The translations under genes and the position numbers were made by a program. The notes under the pieces are model-generated. The model had not been told where the DNA came from, searched no databases, and saw only the letters and a program-made list of their open reading frames with translations. Below are positions 40,278 through 48,695 of a stretch of 64,000 nucleotides of DNA, in pieces. Numbering within the stretch: the stretch's first letter is position 1; every line of letters begins with the position of its first letter. Location of the stretch: positions 62,001 to 126,000 of the forward strand of contig NZ_JASCIQ010000006.1 in the NCBI RefSeq assembly GCF_029968035.1. Reading direction: 5' to 3'. This DNA is from Streptomyces cavernicola (GTDB taxonomy: Bacteria; Actinomycetota; Actinomycetes; Streptomycetales; Streptomycetaceae).

Positions 40278-40305
40278 GAGGCGGCGAGCAACTGCTCGCC
40301 GCCTC
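40278..40305. terminator. Hairpin terminator between convergent genes
   Basis: GAGGCGGCGAGCA pairs with TGCTCGCCGCCTC across a 2-base loop (13-bp stem). Just before it (about 40215-40263) GACTGACCTTTCGTACGGG is directly repeated twice. The hairpin follows the flotillin stop and faces the antiporter stop. Confidence 0.75.
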
Positions 40306-40328
40306 CCCGCGGTTGCCGCACGATGGCG

Positions 40329-41585
40329 CTAGGGCTGCGCTCCGCCCTGAACTTCGGCCGCCTCCGGCTGCTCCTGCGCGGGCGCGGGCGCGGTGGAGGC
40401 GGACGCTCCGCCCGAGTCGCCCGAGCCCTGGCGACGTTTGATGAAGTACCCGGCGACCGGCTGCGTGTAGCGCGCGGTCAGCGGGCCCACGATCACCAGG
40501 ATCAGGACGTACGCCGTGGCGAGCGGGCCGAGGGACGGCTCGATCCCGGCCGTCACGGCGAGGCCCGCGATGACTATGGAGAACTCGCCGCGCGCGACCA
40601 GCGTGCCGCCCGCCCGCCAGCGCCCCTTGACGCCGACCCCGGCGCGCTTGGCCGCCCAGTACCCGGTGGCGATCTTCGTGAGCGCCGTGGCCACGGCCAG
40701 GACGAGCGCCGGAAGCAGCACCGGGGGAATGCTCGCCGGGTCGGTGTGCAGGCCGAAGAAGACGAAGAACACCGCGGCGAACAGGTCCCGCAGCGGGCTG
40801 AGCAGCGTGTGCGTGCCCTCGGCGACCTCGCCGGAGAGTGCGATGCCGACGAGGAACGCGCCCACCGCGGCCGACACCTGGAGCTGCTGGGCGATGCCCG
40901 CCACGAGCAGCGTCAGGCCGAGCACGACGAGCAGCAGCTTCTCCGGGTCGTCGCTGGAGACGAAGCGGGAGATCACCCGGCCGTAGCGGAGCGCGACGAA
41001 CAGGACGAGCCCGGCCACGCCGAGCGCGATGGCCAGGGTGACGCTCGCCGCCGCGAGGCTCACACCCGCCAACAGGGCCGTGATGATGGGCAGATACACG
41101 GCCATCGCCAGGTCCTCCAGGACGAGGACGCTGAGGATCACCGGGGTCTCCCGGTTGCCGACCCGGCCGAGGTCGCCGAGCACCTTCGCGATGACACCGG
41201 ACGAGGAGACCCAGGTGACGCCCGCGAGCACCACCGCCGCCACCGGACCCCAGCCGAGCAGCAGCGCGGCGAGCGCACCGGGCAGCGCGTTCAGACAGAA
41301 GTCGACGAGCCCCGCCGGGTACTGGGTCTTGAGGTTGGACACCAGGTCGGTGGCCGTGTACTCCAGGCCCAGCATGAGCAGCAGCAGGATCACGCCTATC
41401 TCGGCGCCGATCGCCACGAACTCCTCGCTCGCGCCGAGCGGAAGCAGCCCGCCCTCGCCGAACGCGAGCCCGGCGAGCAGATACAGCGGGATCGGCGAGA
41501 ACTGGAACCGTCCGGCGAACCGGCCGAGCAGCCCGAGGGCGAGGATGATCGCCCCGAACTCGATCAGGAAGAGAGCAGAGTGCAC
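40329..41585 (-). CDS. Monovalent cation:proton antiporter (CPA2, KhtU-like)
   Basis: A 418-residue membrane protein with about twelve transmembrane helices of the CPA2 family. Typical segments are GEGGLLPLGASEEFVAIGAEIGVILLLLMLGLEY, TWVSSSGVIAKVLGDL and VLVLEDLAMAVYLPI (the helix-5 Asp), plus LSPLRDLFAAVFFVFFGL. The C-terminal tail is hydrophilic, Ala/Glu-rich and lacks a TrkA-N domain. The regulatory part is instead encoded by the upstream gene 4 bp away, as in Bacillus KhtTU. It most likely exports K+ (or Na+) in exchange for H+. GTG start at 41585 with AGGAG seven bases upstream. Confidence 0.88.
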   Translation of the reverse strand: MHSALFLIEFGAIILALGLLGRFAGRFQFSPIPLYLLAGLAFGEGGLLPLGASEEFVAIGAEIGVILLLLMLGLEYTATDLVSNLKTQYPAGLVDFCLNALPGALAALLLGWGPVAAVVLAGVTWVSSSGVIAKVLGDLGRVGNRETPVILSVLVLEDLAMAVYLPIITALLAGVSLAAASVTLAIALGVAGLVLFVALRYGRVISRFVSSDDPEKLLLVVLGLTLLVAGIAQQLQVSAAVGAFLVGIALSGEVAEGTHTLLSPLRDLFAAVFFVFFGLHTDPASIPPVLLPALVLAVATALTKIATGYWAAKRAGVGVKGRWRAGGTLVARGEFSIVIAGLAVTAGIEPSLGPLATAYVLILVIVGPLTARYTQPVAGYFIKRRQGSGDSGGASASTAPAPAQEQPEAAEVQGGAQP

Positions 41586-41589
41586 GCGC

Positions 41590-42060
41590 TCACTCCTGCC
41601 CGAGGATCGCTGCGGCCGCCTCGACGCCCTCACGGGTGCCGATCACGATCAGCGTGTCCCCGCCGGCGAGCCGGAAGTCCGGTGCGGGGGACGGAACCGC
41701 CCCCGAGCGGCGCAGCACGGCGACGACGGACGCGCCCGTGTCCGTCCGCATCTTCGTGTCGCCGAGCACCCGCCCGTTGAAGTGCGAGTGCGTCGACAGC
41801 TCGATGCGCTCGGCGACCAGACCCAGATCCGTGGTGTGCAGCACGTTCGGGCTGTGGTGCGCCGGCATCAGCGCGTCGATCAGCGAGGCCGACTCGGGCC
41901 CCGTCAGATGCAGCGACTGCTGGCACGCGTCCGGGTCGTCGGCCTCGTAGACGTTGACGGTGCGCGTGCCGTCCCGGTGCGCGACCACCGAGACATGGCG
42001 GTCCTCACGTGTGGTGAGGTCGTACTGGACGCCGATGCCGGGCAGCGGCGTCGTGCTCAT
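41590..42060 (-). CDS. RCK_C (TrkA-C) regulatory subunit of the antiporter, KhtT/CpeA-like
   Basis: A 156-residue cytosolic protein with an N-terminal part (GVQYDLTTREDRHVSVVAHRDGTRTVNVYE) and a C-terminal RCK_C/TrkA-C domain (ELSTHSHFNGRVLGDTKMRTDTGASVVAVLRR, then LAGGDTLIVIGTREGVEAA). This is the KhtT layout. RCK_C domains of this type bind cyclic di-AMP, and in Streptomyces the CpeA subunit of a cation/proton antiporter is a reported c-di-AMP target. It is the first gene of a tight two-gene operon with the antiporter and probably gates it. The ATG at 42060 is chosen as the first before conserved sequence. Confidence 0.87.
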   Translation of the reverse strand: MSTTPLPGIGVQYDLTTREDRHVSVVAHRDGTRTVNVYEADDPDACQQSLHLTGPESASLIDALMPAHHSPNVLHTTDLGLVAERIELSTHSHFNGRVLGDTKMRTDTGASVVAVLRRSGAVPSPAPDFRLAGGDTLIVIGTREGVEAAAAILGQE

Positions 42061-42277
42061 CCGTGGAGCAGGCACAGCCTGTCCCCTCCCTGGTCCCCTG
42101 ACTTGCTGGTGAACTGGGCCGCGCCGGCGCGGAGCGCGAACGCGGCAAGAGCGACATCTTGTCATCCGCGTCAGAAGCCCCGACATGGGTGTCAGCACGG
42201 ATGGACACGGGCATGTCGCAGCGGAAAGGATGCCCGGGGGACCTTTGTCGCCGCAGGTTACAGAGGTACGGGAAGAA

Positions 42278-43189
42278 TCACCGGTACGAGGCCGCACCCG
42301 CGTGCGCCAGGATCGCCGCCGCGAGCGGGTCCAGGACCTGGCGGGGCAGTGCGTGGCCCATGCCCGGGATCTCGACGAGACGGGCGCCCCGGACCGTCTG
42401 TGCCAGGTGCTGAGCGTGCGGCGGCGGGAACACCGGCTCGGCCGGGCCGGCGACGACGAGGACCGGCACGTCGGTGGCGGCGAGCTCCTCCGTGCGCAGC
42501 AGGCCCGAGGGGTCCGCGTGGGCGTGCGCCGCGCTGTTCTCGTGGTGGCCGGTGTGCTCGACGATCCGCCGCTCCAGGGCGCGGGCCTCCGCCGCGTCGA
42601 AGGGCAGCTGCTCGCCGGAGAGCAGCCGCCAGTGCTCCACCCGCCACGCCAACTCCTCCTCCAGGGACCGGACTCGGGGCGGCTCGGCCCACAGCGCGAG
42701 CAGCCGGGGGTCGGTCCCGGGCAGGCGCTCGGGCGGGGTCTCGTGCCCGGCGGCGTCGACGTAGGGCGTGGTGCTCAGGGAGCTGGTGCCGATGAGGGTG
42801 GCGCTGAGCAGCCGGTCCGGGTGGTCGGCGACGAGGAGTTGGGCGAGGAGACCGCCGAGTGAGAGGCCGACGACATGGGCGCGGGCCACGCCGAGGGCGT
42901 CCAGGACGGCGACCGCGTCGACCGCGAGATCGGCGATCGCGTACGGCTGTTCGTTGAAGCGCCGGCTGGAGCGGCCGGTGTCGCGGTGGTCGTACCGGAT
43001 GACGCGGCAGTGCTCGGCGAGCGTGTCGACGAGGGCGTCCGGCCAGCCGAGGCCGGAGGTCTGCGCGCCCATGATCAGCAGCAGCGCCTCGGCGTCGGCG
43101 GGGCCGCACTCCTCCACCCACAGGCGGGTGCCGGGGGCTGCCTCGACGAAGTGTTCGGTGCGGTGGTGGCGTGCGGGGCGGTGGTCCAT
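42278..43189 (-). CDS. Alpha/beta hydrolase
   Basis: A 303-residue alpha/beta-hydrolase-fold enzyme. The oxyanion and early motif is LLLIMGAQTSGLGWP, the nucleophile elbow is VVGLSLGGLLAQ (catalytic Ser), the acid is in VLVVAGPAEPVFPP, and the His is in IPGMGHALP. The N-terminus VEECGPADAEALLLIMG and RYDHRDTGRSS match actinomycete hydrolases related to aclacinomycin methylesterase RdmC. A 20-bp palindrome lies 94 bp upstream. Such genes often have a divergent TetR regulator next to that kind of operator; none is present here. Substrate unknown. Confidence 0.83.
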   Translation of the reverse strand: MDHRPARHHRTEHFVEAAPGTRLWVEECGPADAEALLLIMGAQTSGLGWPDALVDTLAEHCRVIRYDHRDTGRSSRRFNEQPYAIADLAVDAVAVLDALGVARAHVVGLSLGGLLAQLLVADHPDRLLSATLIGTSSLSTTPYVDAAGHETPPERLPGTDPRLLALWAEPPRVRSLEEELAWRVEHWRLLSGEQLPFDAAEARALERRIVEHTGHHENSAAHAHADPSGLLRTEELAATDVPVLVVAGPAEPVFPPPHAQHLAQTVRGARLVEIPGMGHALPRQVLDPLAAAILAHAGAASYR

Positions 43190-43282
43190 GGGGCTCCTTG
43201 TCCGGCGTCTGCGTGCGGGCGGCTGAGCGCGGGCGGCTACGTGAGGGCGTCCGTGTGCGGGCCTCTATGGGAGTCTCTACAT

Positions 43283-43302
43283 GAGACGATACGTAGCGTC
43301 TC
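43283..43302. promoter_or_regulatory. TetR-like operator, orphan
   Basis: GAGACGATACGTAGCGTCTC is a 20-bp palindrome matching its inverse at 18 positions, with perfect GAGACG/CGTCTC arms. It is in the promoter region of the alpha/beta hydrolase. No regulator gene is adjacent on either side. Confidence 0.6.
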
Positions 43303-43322
43303 GCTCTCCCGTCAACGCAAAA

Positions 43323-43353
43323 GCAGGGCCGGGGGGAGTCCCCCCGGCCCTGC
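43323..43353. terminator. Hairpin terminator of the phosphotransferase gene
   Basis: GCAGGGCCGGGGGG pairs perfectly with CCCCCCGGCCCTGC around a 3-base loop. It lies 48 bp beyond the phosphotransferase stop codon, in its direction of transcription. Confidence 0.75.
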
Positions 43354-43400
43354 ACCCCCCTCGGCGGTGGCCTGCTTTCCGAGCCCCGGTGCGCCGGCCT

Positions 43401-44531
43401 TCAGCGAGTGCCGACCGCTGCGCGAACCGCCCTGCGGGCGAGCGCGCAGTCGTCGTGCAGTCGGCGCAGGAGCAGCCGCTGTTCCTCACCGTTCGGCACC
43501 GCGCCGGACGGGTTCTGGCCCGGCGCCGTCGGGGCCTGCTCGTTCATGGCGCGCTGCACGGCCGTCTCGTACGTCCGGATCTCCCGGGTGAGGACCAGCA
43601 TCAGGTTCACCAGGAAGGCGTCGCGCGCCGCCGGGCCCGCGGACTGGGCGAGTTGGCTGATCTGCCGCCGCGCCATGGGGGCGTCGCCGAGACAGGACCA
43701 GAGCGTCGCCAGGTCGTACCCCGGCAGGTACCAGCCCGCGTGCTCCCAGTCGACCAGGACCGGCCCTGCCGGGGAGAGCAGGACGTTCTGCAGCAGCGCG
43801 TCGCCGTGGCAGAACTGGCCCATGCCGCTGGGGCCCGCGGAGTGCGCGATGCCGTGCAGCAGCTTCTGCAGGTCGCCCAGGTCCCGGTCGGTGAGCAGGC
43901 CCAGCTCGTGGTAGCGGGAGATCCGCGAGGCGTAGTCCAGCGGGGCGTTGAACATGCCTGCCGGCGGCCGCCAGGCGTTGAGCCGGCAGATCGCGCCGAG
44001 CGCCGCACGGATGTCCGCCCGCGGCGGCGCCTCCACGGGGTGCCGCTGAACTGCCGCCACCCGTCCGGGCATTCGCTCGATGACCAGGGTGCCGCCCACC
44101 GGGTCGGCGGCGATGAGCCGCGGCGCACGTACCGGCGGACGGTGCCGGACGAACGCGCGGTATGAAGCTATTTCGTGCTGGATCCGCTCCGACCAGGCGG
44201 GCGAGTGGTCCAGTAAGCACTTGGCGACCGCGGTGGAGCGTCCGGTGGTGCCGACCAGGAGCACGGAGCGTCCGCTGCGCCGCAGCACCTGCACGGGGTT
44301 GAACTCCGGGCAGATCCGCAGCACGGACGCGATGGCCGTACGCAACTGCGCGCCCTGGGCGCCGGACAGGTCGAGTCTGCCGCTGATCGCTTGCGTGCCG
44401 GGCGCCGGGCGCCGCATCCGGCCGCCTATGGCGGGGACCGCCTGCCGGGACGGTGCCAAGTACGGGCCGCTGCCCTGACGGTGGGCCTGGGGCCGGGGCG
44501 GAGCGGACACGGAGGACGATGCTGCGTACAT
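43401..44531 (-). CDS. Aminoglycoside phosphotransferase-family kinase
   Basis: A 376-residue protein of the APH/choline-kinase superfamily. Nucleotide-site residues are in [10 protein letters not shown] (Lys). The Brenner motif is [13 protein letters not shown] (HGD...N) and the metal Asp is in [21 protein letters not shown]. About 80 basic, Pro-rich residues precede the kinase fold. Such actinomycete kinases are rarely drug-resistance enzymes; most act on unknown small molecules or proteins. It diverges from an NsdA-like developmental regulator, so the two promoters share about 230 bp. ATG at 44531 is the likely start, although the nearest purine-rich site is 12 nt away. Confidence 0.8.
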   Translation of the reverse strand: MYAASSSVSAPPRPQAHRQGSGPYLAPSRQAVPAIGGRMRRPAPGTQAISGRLDLSGAQGAQLRTAIASVLRICPEFNPVQVLRRSGRSVLLVGTTGRSTAVAKCLLDHSPAWSERIQHEIASYRAFVRHRPPVRAPRLIAADPVGGTLVIERMPGRVAAVQRHPVEAPPRADIRAALGAICRLNAWRPPAGMFNAPLDYASRISRYHELGLLTDRDLGDLQKLLHGIAHSAGPSGMGQFCHGDALLQNVLLSPAGPVLVDWEHAGWYLPGYDLATLWSCLGDAPMARRQISQLAQSAGPAARDAFLVNLMLVLTREIRTYETAVQRAMNEQAPTAPGQNPSGAVPNGEEQRLLLRRLHDDCALARRAVRAAVGTR

Positions 44532-44763
44532 GGGCGAGACAGATCCCTTCGTGTGCCGACGAGTCACATGGCCACCCGGCCCGGCCGAAGTGCCGCACCC
44601 TGGGGAGTGCCGTACGACCGCCGGGGCGGGGTGGCGCATATCTACCTGACACCTCCCGGCGCGTGGCACACCACGTAGCGCACCCTGGCGAACCCTGGCG
44701 AATAGTCGCACCGCATCTGACAGGCGGTTAATGTCAACTCAGCCGAGAACCTGGGGGCTTGAC

Positions 44764-46263
44764 GTGAGCAGCGAACCCAACACTCGCCTGCAAGACCTGT
44801 TCGGCCTGGCCGGCTGGTCCAAGGGCGAACTGGCGAGACTCGTGAACCGGCAGGCGGCGGCCATGGGCCATCCGCAGCTGGCGACCGACACCTCGCGGGT
44901 GCGGCGCTGGATCGACATGGGAGAGATCCCACGCGATCCCGTGCCGCGGGTCCTGGCGGCCCTGTTCACCGAGCGACTCGGCCGTGTCGTGACCATCGAG
45001 GACCTCGGTCTGGTCCGGCACGGGCGTACGGGGAAAAGGCAGAGCAAGGGGCAGCAGGACAACCCCGACGGACTGCCTTGGGCGCCCGAGCGGACAGCCG
45101 CGGTCCTCACCGAATTCACGGGAATGGACCTCATGCTCAACCGACGCGGCTTGGTGGGCGCGGGCGCCGCGCTCGCCGCGGGCTCCGCACTCAGCAGCGC
45201 CATGCACGACTGGCTGCACACCGACCCGGCCCTGACCGCCGACGCACCCCGCTCCCACGACCCCCTGCACGCCGACCCCGCTGGGTACGACCGGTACGAG
45301 GCCGCCCCCATCGGGTCGCAGGAGATCGAGGAGCTGGAGCGTTCGGTGGAGGTGTTCCGCGCCTGGGACGCCTCCCGTGGCGGCGGACTGCAACGCAAGG
45401 CCGTGGTGGGCCAGTTGAACGAGGTGGGCGGCATGCTCGCCTACCGCCACCCCGACCATCTGCAGCGCCGCCTCTGGGGCGTCGCCGCCAACCTTGCGGT
45501 CCTCGCGGGCTGGATGTCGCACGACGTCGGCCTGGAGCCCACCGCCCAGAAGTACTTCGTCATCGCCGCGCACGCCGCGCGCGAGGGCGGCGACCGGCCG
45601 CGCGCCGCCGAGGCGCTCTCCCGGGGCGCCCGCCAGATGGTGCACCTCGGCCGGCCCGACGACGCCCTGGACCTGATGAAGCTCGCCAAGTCCGGTTCCG
45701 GCGACGAGGTGTTGCCGCGTACGCAGGCGATGCTGCACACCATCGAGGCCTGGGCCCAGGCCGCCCTGGGCAAGGGCCAGGCGATGCGGCGCACCCTCGG
45801 CGAGGCGGAGGAGCTGTTCGTCTCCGACAAGGGCGATGTGCCGCCGCCGAGTTGGATGCAGATGTTCGACGAGGCCGACATGCACGGCATGCAGGCCCTG
45901 GCGTACCGCACGCTCGCCGAGCACGACCCGAGCGCGTCCGGCATCGCCCAACGGCACGCGAAGGAGGCCTTGGAGCTGCGGGTCGGCGGGCGGCAGCGGT
46001 CGAAGATCTTCGACTACATCTCGCTGGCCTCCGCCTGCTTCATCGCTGACGACCCGGAGCAGGCCGACCGGTATGCCCGCCTGGCCCTGGTGTCCATGGG
46101 CGAGACCTCCTCGCACCGCACCTGGGACCGGCTGCGCGAGATGTACCGGCTCACCGGCCAGTACGCCTCGTACCCGAAGATCCAGGATCTGCGTGAGGAG
46201 ATTCAGCTCGCGCTGCCGAAGGAGCGGTCGAAGGGGGCGACAGGCAAGAGCACGAAGGCGTGA
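44764..46263 (+). CDS. NsdA-family regulator with TPR-like domain
   Basis: A 499-residue regulator related to Streptomyces NsdA, a negative regulator of sporulation and antibiotic production. The N-terminal module (LFGLAGWSKGELARLVNRQAAAMGHP, TDTSRVRRWIDMGEIPRDPVPRVLAALF) is the DNA-binding-like head. A hydrophobic stretch after NRRGLVGAGAALAAGSALSS and a helical TPR-like repeat region (RAAEALSRGARQMVHLGRPDDALDLMKLAK) follow. Length equals NsdA, but in model species nsdA lies next to amtB-glnK-glnD. Those are absent here, so I call it a family member rather than nsdA itself. GTG at 44764 follows GGGGGC; an ATG at 44731 is possible. Confidence 0.85.
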   Translation: MSSEPNTRLQDLFGLAGWSKGELARLVNRQAAAMGHPQLATDTSRVRRWIDMGEIPRDPVPRVLAALFTERLGRVVTIEDLGLVRHGRTGKRQSKGQQDNPDGLPWAPERTAAVLTEFTGMDLMLNRRGLVGAGAALAAGSALSSAMHDWLHTDPALTADAPRSHDPLHADPAGYDRYEAAPIGSQEIEELERSVEVFRAWDASRGGGLQRKAVVGQLNEVGGMLAYRHPDHLQRRLWGVAANLAVLAGWMSHDVGLEPTAQKYFVIAAHAAREGGDRPRAAEALSRGARQMVHLGRPDDALDLMKLAKSGSGDEVLPRTQAMLHTIEAWAQAALGKGQAMRRTLGEAEELFVSDKGDVPPPSWMQMFDEADMHGMQALAYRTLAEHDPSASGIAQRHAKEALELRVGGRQRSKIFDYISLASACFIADDPEQADRYARLALVSMGETSSHRTWDRLREMYRLTGQYASYPKIQDLREEIQLALPKERSKGATGKSTKA

Positions 46264-46386
46264 GGACCTTCGCCGGCCGCCCCGACAGCGGGGGCTCGTC
46301 TGCCGGGTGGCGGATCGTCGCCGAGTGACGGGCCGGTGGTCCGTCCTCGCGCCCACGCGGCGCCAGCCGCAGATCGACACAGCCCC

Positions 46387-46426
46387 GCGCCCCTGAGAGG
46401 CGGCTCCGCCGGCCTCTCAGGGGCGC
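46387..46426. terminator. Strong bidirectional terminator
   Basis: GCGCCCCTGAGAGGC (46387-46401) pairs perfectly with GCCTCTCAGGGGCGC (46412-46426), a 15-bp stem with a 10-base loop. It lies between the convergent NsdA-like and phosphatase genes and uses the CCCGCGCCCCTG repeat module. Confidence 0.8.
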
Positions 46427-46442
46427 CCGATGGTTGCGCCCC

Positions 46443-47882
46443 TCAGGGAGCCCCGACCCTGGCGATCAGTACGCACGCGTCGTCCTCGCGCTCGGTCTGT
46501 CCGAACGTCTCGACGACCGTGCGTACGCAGTCCTGCGCGCCGCGCGCCCCGGCGAACCGGGGGGCCAGCGCCAGGAGTCGCTCCGCGCCGGTGGCGGCGT
46601 CGCGTCCGGGGACCAGGCCGTCGGTGTGGAGGACGAGCAGGTCGCCGATCTCCAGGCGCTCCTCGGCCTGCCCGTACACGGCGCCGGTGGTGGCGCCCAG
46701 GAGCACGCCGTCGGGCGGTGTCAAGGCGCGCCCGGTGCCGCCGCGGAACAGCAGGGGAGCGGGGTGTCCGGCCTGGGCCCAGGTGAGGATGCGCCGCACC
46801 GGGTCGTACCGGCAGCACACCGCGCTGCCGAGGGCGGGCTGCACGGAGGCGTCCAGCATCTGGTTGAGGTGGCCGAGCAGCGGCCCGGGGCGGGAGCCGG
46901 CGACGGCCATGCCGCGCAGCGCGCCGAGCAGCATCGCCATGCCGGAGGTGACGGTGACGCCGTGCCCGGTGAGGTCGCCGACGCTCAACAGGGCGTCGCC
47001 GTCGGGGAGTTGCATGGCGTCGTACCAGTCGCCGCCGATGAGCGCGCTGGACGAGGACGGCAGGTAGTGCGCCGCGAGGTCCAGGGATGCGGGGCTGCCG
47101 TGCGGGAACTGCAGCTGGCCGCGCCACGGCGGCAGGACGGCCTCTTGCAGTTCCACGGCGACACGGTGCTCGGTCTCGGCGAGGTGCTGCTGCCGCTGCA
47201 GGGACTCCCTGGTCTCGCGTACGGCGAGCTGGCTGCGGCGCAGTTCGCTCACGTCCCGCAGGACGGCCCACATGGAGGCGGTCATGCCGTTGGAGTCGAG
47301 GACGGGCTCGCCCATCATGTGCACGGTGCGCACGTCGCCGTCGGGGCGGACGATGCGGAACTCGCCGTCGATGGGCCGCCCGTCGACGAGGCAGTCCGTC
47401 ACCATCGTGGTGAGCAGTCGCTGGTCGTCGGGGTGGACGAGGGCGGGGAGTTCGTCGAGGGTGAGCGGCTGCTTGGCCTGGTCCCAGCCGAATATGGCGT
47501 AGAGCTCGCCGGACCAGGTCACCTCGTCCGTGAGGAGGTTCCACTCGGCGCTGCCGACCCGGCTGAGCAGGGAGCCGCGCGGGGCTTCGGGCCGCGCCGG
47601 GGCAGCGGTGAACTCGGGGACGGGCTCGTCCTCGGGGGCGTCGACGGGGATGCCGGCGCGCAGCTGGCCCAAGTGGGCGTTCAGGTCGTCGAGTTGGTGG
47701 ACGGCGAGTTCGCAGAGGGCGCGCTGCCAGCGGCCCTGCGGGTCGGTCTCGGCATGCACGGTGTCGCGGCGTACGGCGTCGACGTCGACGCGGAGCCGCT
47801 GCGTCTGGGAGATGAGCGCGTCGACCGTGCCGCGCTCGGGCGGCTGAGGTGCGGGGCGGTCCGCAAACAGATGGGACGGCAT
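46443..47882 (-). CDS. PAS-PP2C (SpoIIE/RsbU-type) serine phosphatase
   Basis: A 479-residue signalling phosphatase. It starts with a helical segment (LISQTQRLRVDVDAVRRDTVH), then a PAS fold at about residues 108-230 (SAEWNLLTDEVTWSGELYAIFGWD, VHPDDQRLL, GEFRIVRPDGDVRTVHMMGEPV). A short coiled coil and a SpoIIE-type PP2C domain follow from about 250 onwards. Metal ligands are in IGGDWYDAM and VGDLTGHGVTVTSGMAML, with HTDGLVPGRD and EREDDACVL later. It should dephosphorylate an anti-anti-sigma factor in response to a PAS-sensed cue. The ATG at 47882 has GGAG six bases upstream. It converges on the NsdA-like gene. Confidence 0.92.
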   Translation of the reverse strand: MPSHLFADRPAPQPPERGTVDALISQTQRLRVDVDAVRRDTVHAETDPQGRWQRALCELAVHQLDDLNAHLGQLRAGIPVDAPEDEPVPEFTAAPARPEAPRGSLLSRVGSAEWNLLTDEVTWSGELYAIFGWDQAKQPLTLDELPALVHPDDQRLLTTMVTDCLVDGRPIDGEFRIVRPDGDVRTVHMMGEPVLDSNGMTASMWAVLRDVSELRRSQLAVRETRESLQRQQHLAETEHRVAVELQEAVLPPWRGQLQFPHGSPASLDLAAHYLPSSSSALIGGDWYDAMQLPDGDALLSVGDLTGHGVTVTSGMAMLLGALRGMAVAGSRPGPLLGHLNQMLDASVQPALGSAVCCRYDPVRRILTWAQAGHPAPLLFRGGTGRALTPPDGVLLGATTGAVYGQAEERLEIGDLLVLHTDGLVPGRDAATGAERLLALAPRFAGARGAQDCVRTVVETFGQTEREDDACVLIARVGAP

Positions 47883-48463
47883 GACGTACTCCGATGCAGG
47901 CGCGGTGCGACCAGGGCTGACGGAAGAGCCGGTTATGACTGTTGCACAGCCAGCGATGCCCCGTAAGGGATTTGGCAACACACGATCCGGTGGTGCTGGC
48001 GGCATATGCCTGCGTCCTCCTTGGCGCGTTGCCCTGTTTCGCACCCTTTGCCGGGTGCTTTGTGGCGTTGCGCGCTGCCGTCAACTGTGCCTCGGCCAGC
48101 GGGAGTTCAGGCCGAAAATAGCCGTTTGCCCCGGGCAGGTGCCCACTCCGGCCGACCGGACCTCAGAGCCGGTCCGCACACCGCGTAACCCCAGCTCCGC
48201 CCCCCCCCACCGAGGACCCCGGCACCGACCGGGCCCTCGGCCGGAAACACCTGCTGGCCACCCCGAGGACGATACCGGCGACCACCCCCGGGCACGCACC
48301 GAAGCACCCCGCCTCGAAGCCGCGCACCGAGCACGGCAACCCGCCCACGGAGAGGCGACGCGCCCCCGCCCCCTCGCAGCGCACCTCCGCCCCGGGGTCG
48401 AATTCGCGCGCGATCCGTGCGCGCGCGGTCGAGCGGGCGCCGGCGGCGTGAGCCAATGGGCGC
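47883..48463. other. 581-bp spacer without a convincing gene
   Basis: Upstream of the phosphatase there is a promoter-length AT-richer stretch, including TGTTGCCAAATCCC near 47970 on the gene strand. The rest is GC-rich sequence with a run of ten C residues near 48200. Frames on both strands look like compositional noise without conserved motifs or good starts. Confidence 0.4.
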
Positions 48464-48634
48464 ATGAGCTGGTTCATGTACGACGCCCTGGGTGTCACGG
48501 TCGACGAGCCGGGGCCGGAGACGGTGCGGAGGGTGCTCGACAGTTTGGCGGCGCGTGCGGAGGTGCTTCGGCTCTTCGGGCTGCTCGTGGCGGGCGACAT
48601 CACCGCGGTCGAGGCGTCCCCCTGGGAGAGGTGA
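48464..48634 (+). CDS. Small hypothetical protein (56 residues)
   Basis: A short frame from ATG 48464 encodes MSWFMYDALGVTVDEPGPET, then a helical part RRVLDSLAARAEVLRLFGLLVAGDITAVEASPWER. Composition is protein-like (amphipathic helix, low Arg/Pro noise, codon third positions G/C). No ribosome site is obvious. I do not recognise a family. It could be an antiparallel helical regulator or a spurious frame. Confidence 0.4.
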   Translation: MSWFMYDALGVTVDEPGPETVRRVLDSLAARAEVLRLFGLLVAGDITAVEASPWER

Positions 48635-48695
48635 CCGCCCGGGAGAAGCGGCCCCCTGGGAGAGGTGAACGTCCCGGGCCGCCCTTGGACTGGGC

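Noticed and set aside
43401..44531. Antibiotic-resistance aminoglycoside kinase
   Set aside because: It has the fold and HGD...N motif, but the long N-terminal extension and developmental-regulator neighbour do not match known resistance enzymes.
44731..44763. Upstream ATG start for the NsdA-like protein
   Set aside because: The 11 extra residues are not conserved-looking, and the GTG at 44764 has a GGGGG site; kept only as an alternative.
48081..48463. Short frames in the spacer downstream of the phosphatase start
   Set aside because: Pro/Arg/Gly-rich noise on both strands with a homopolymer C run and no start signals.
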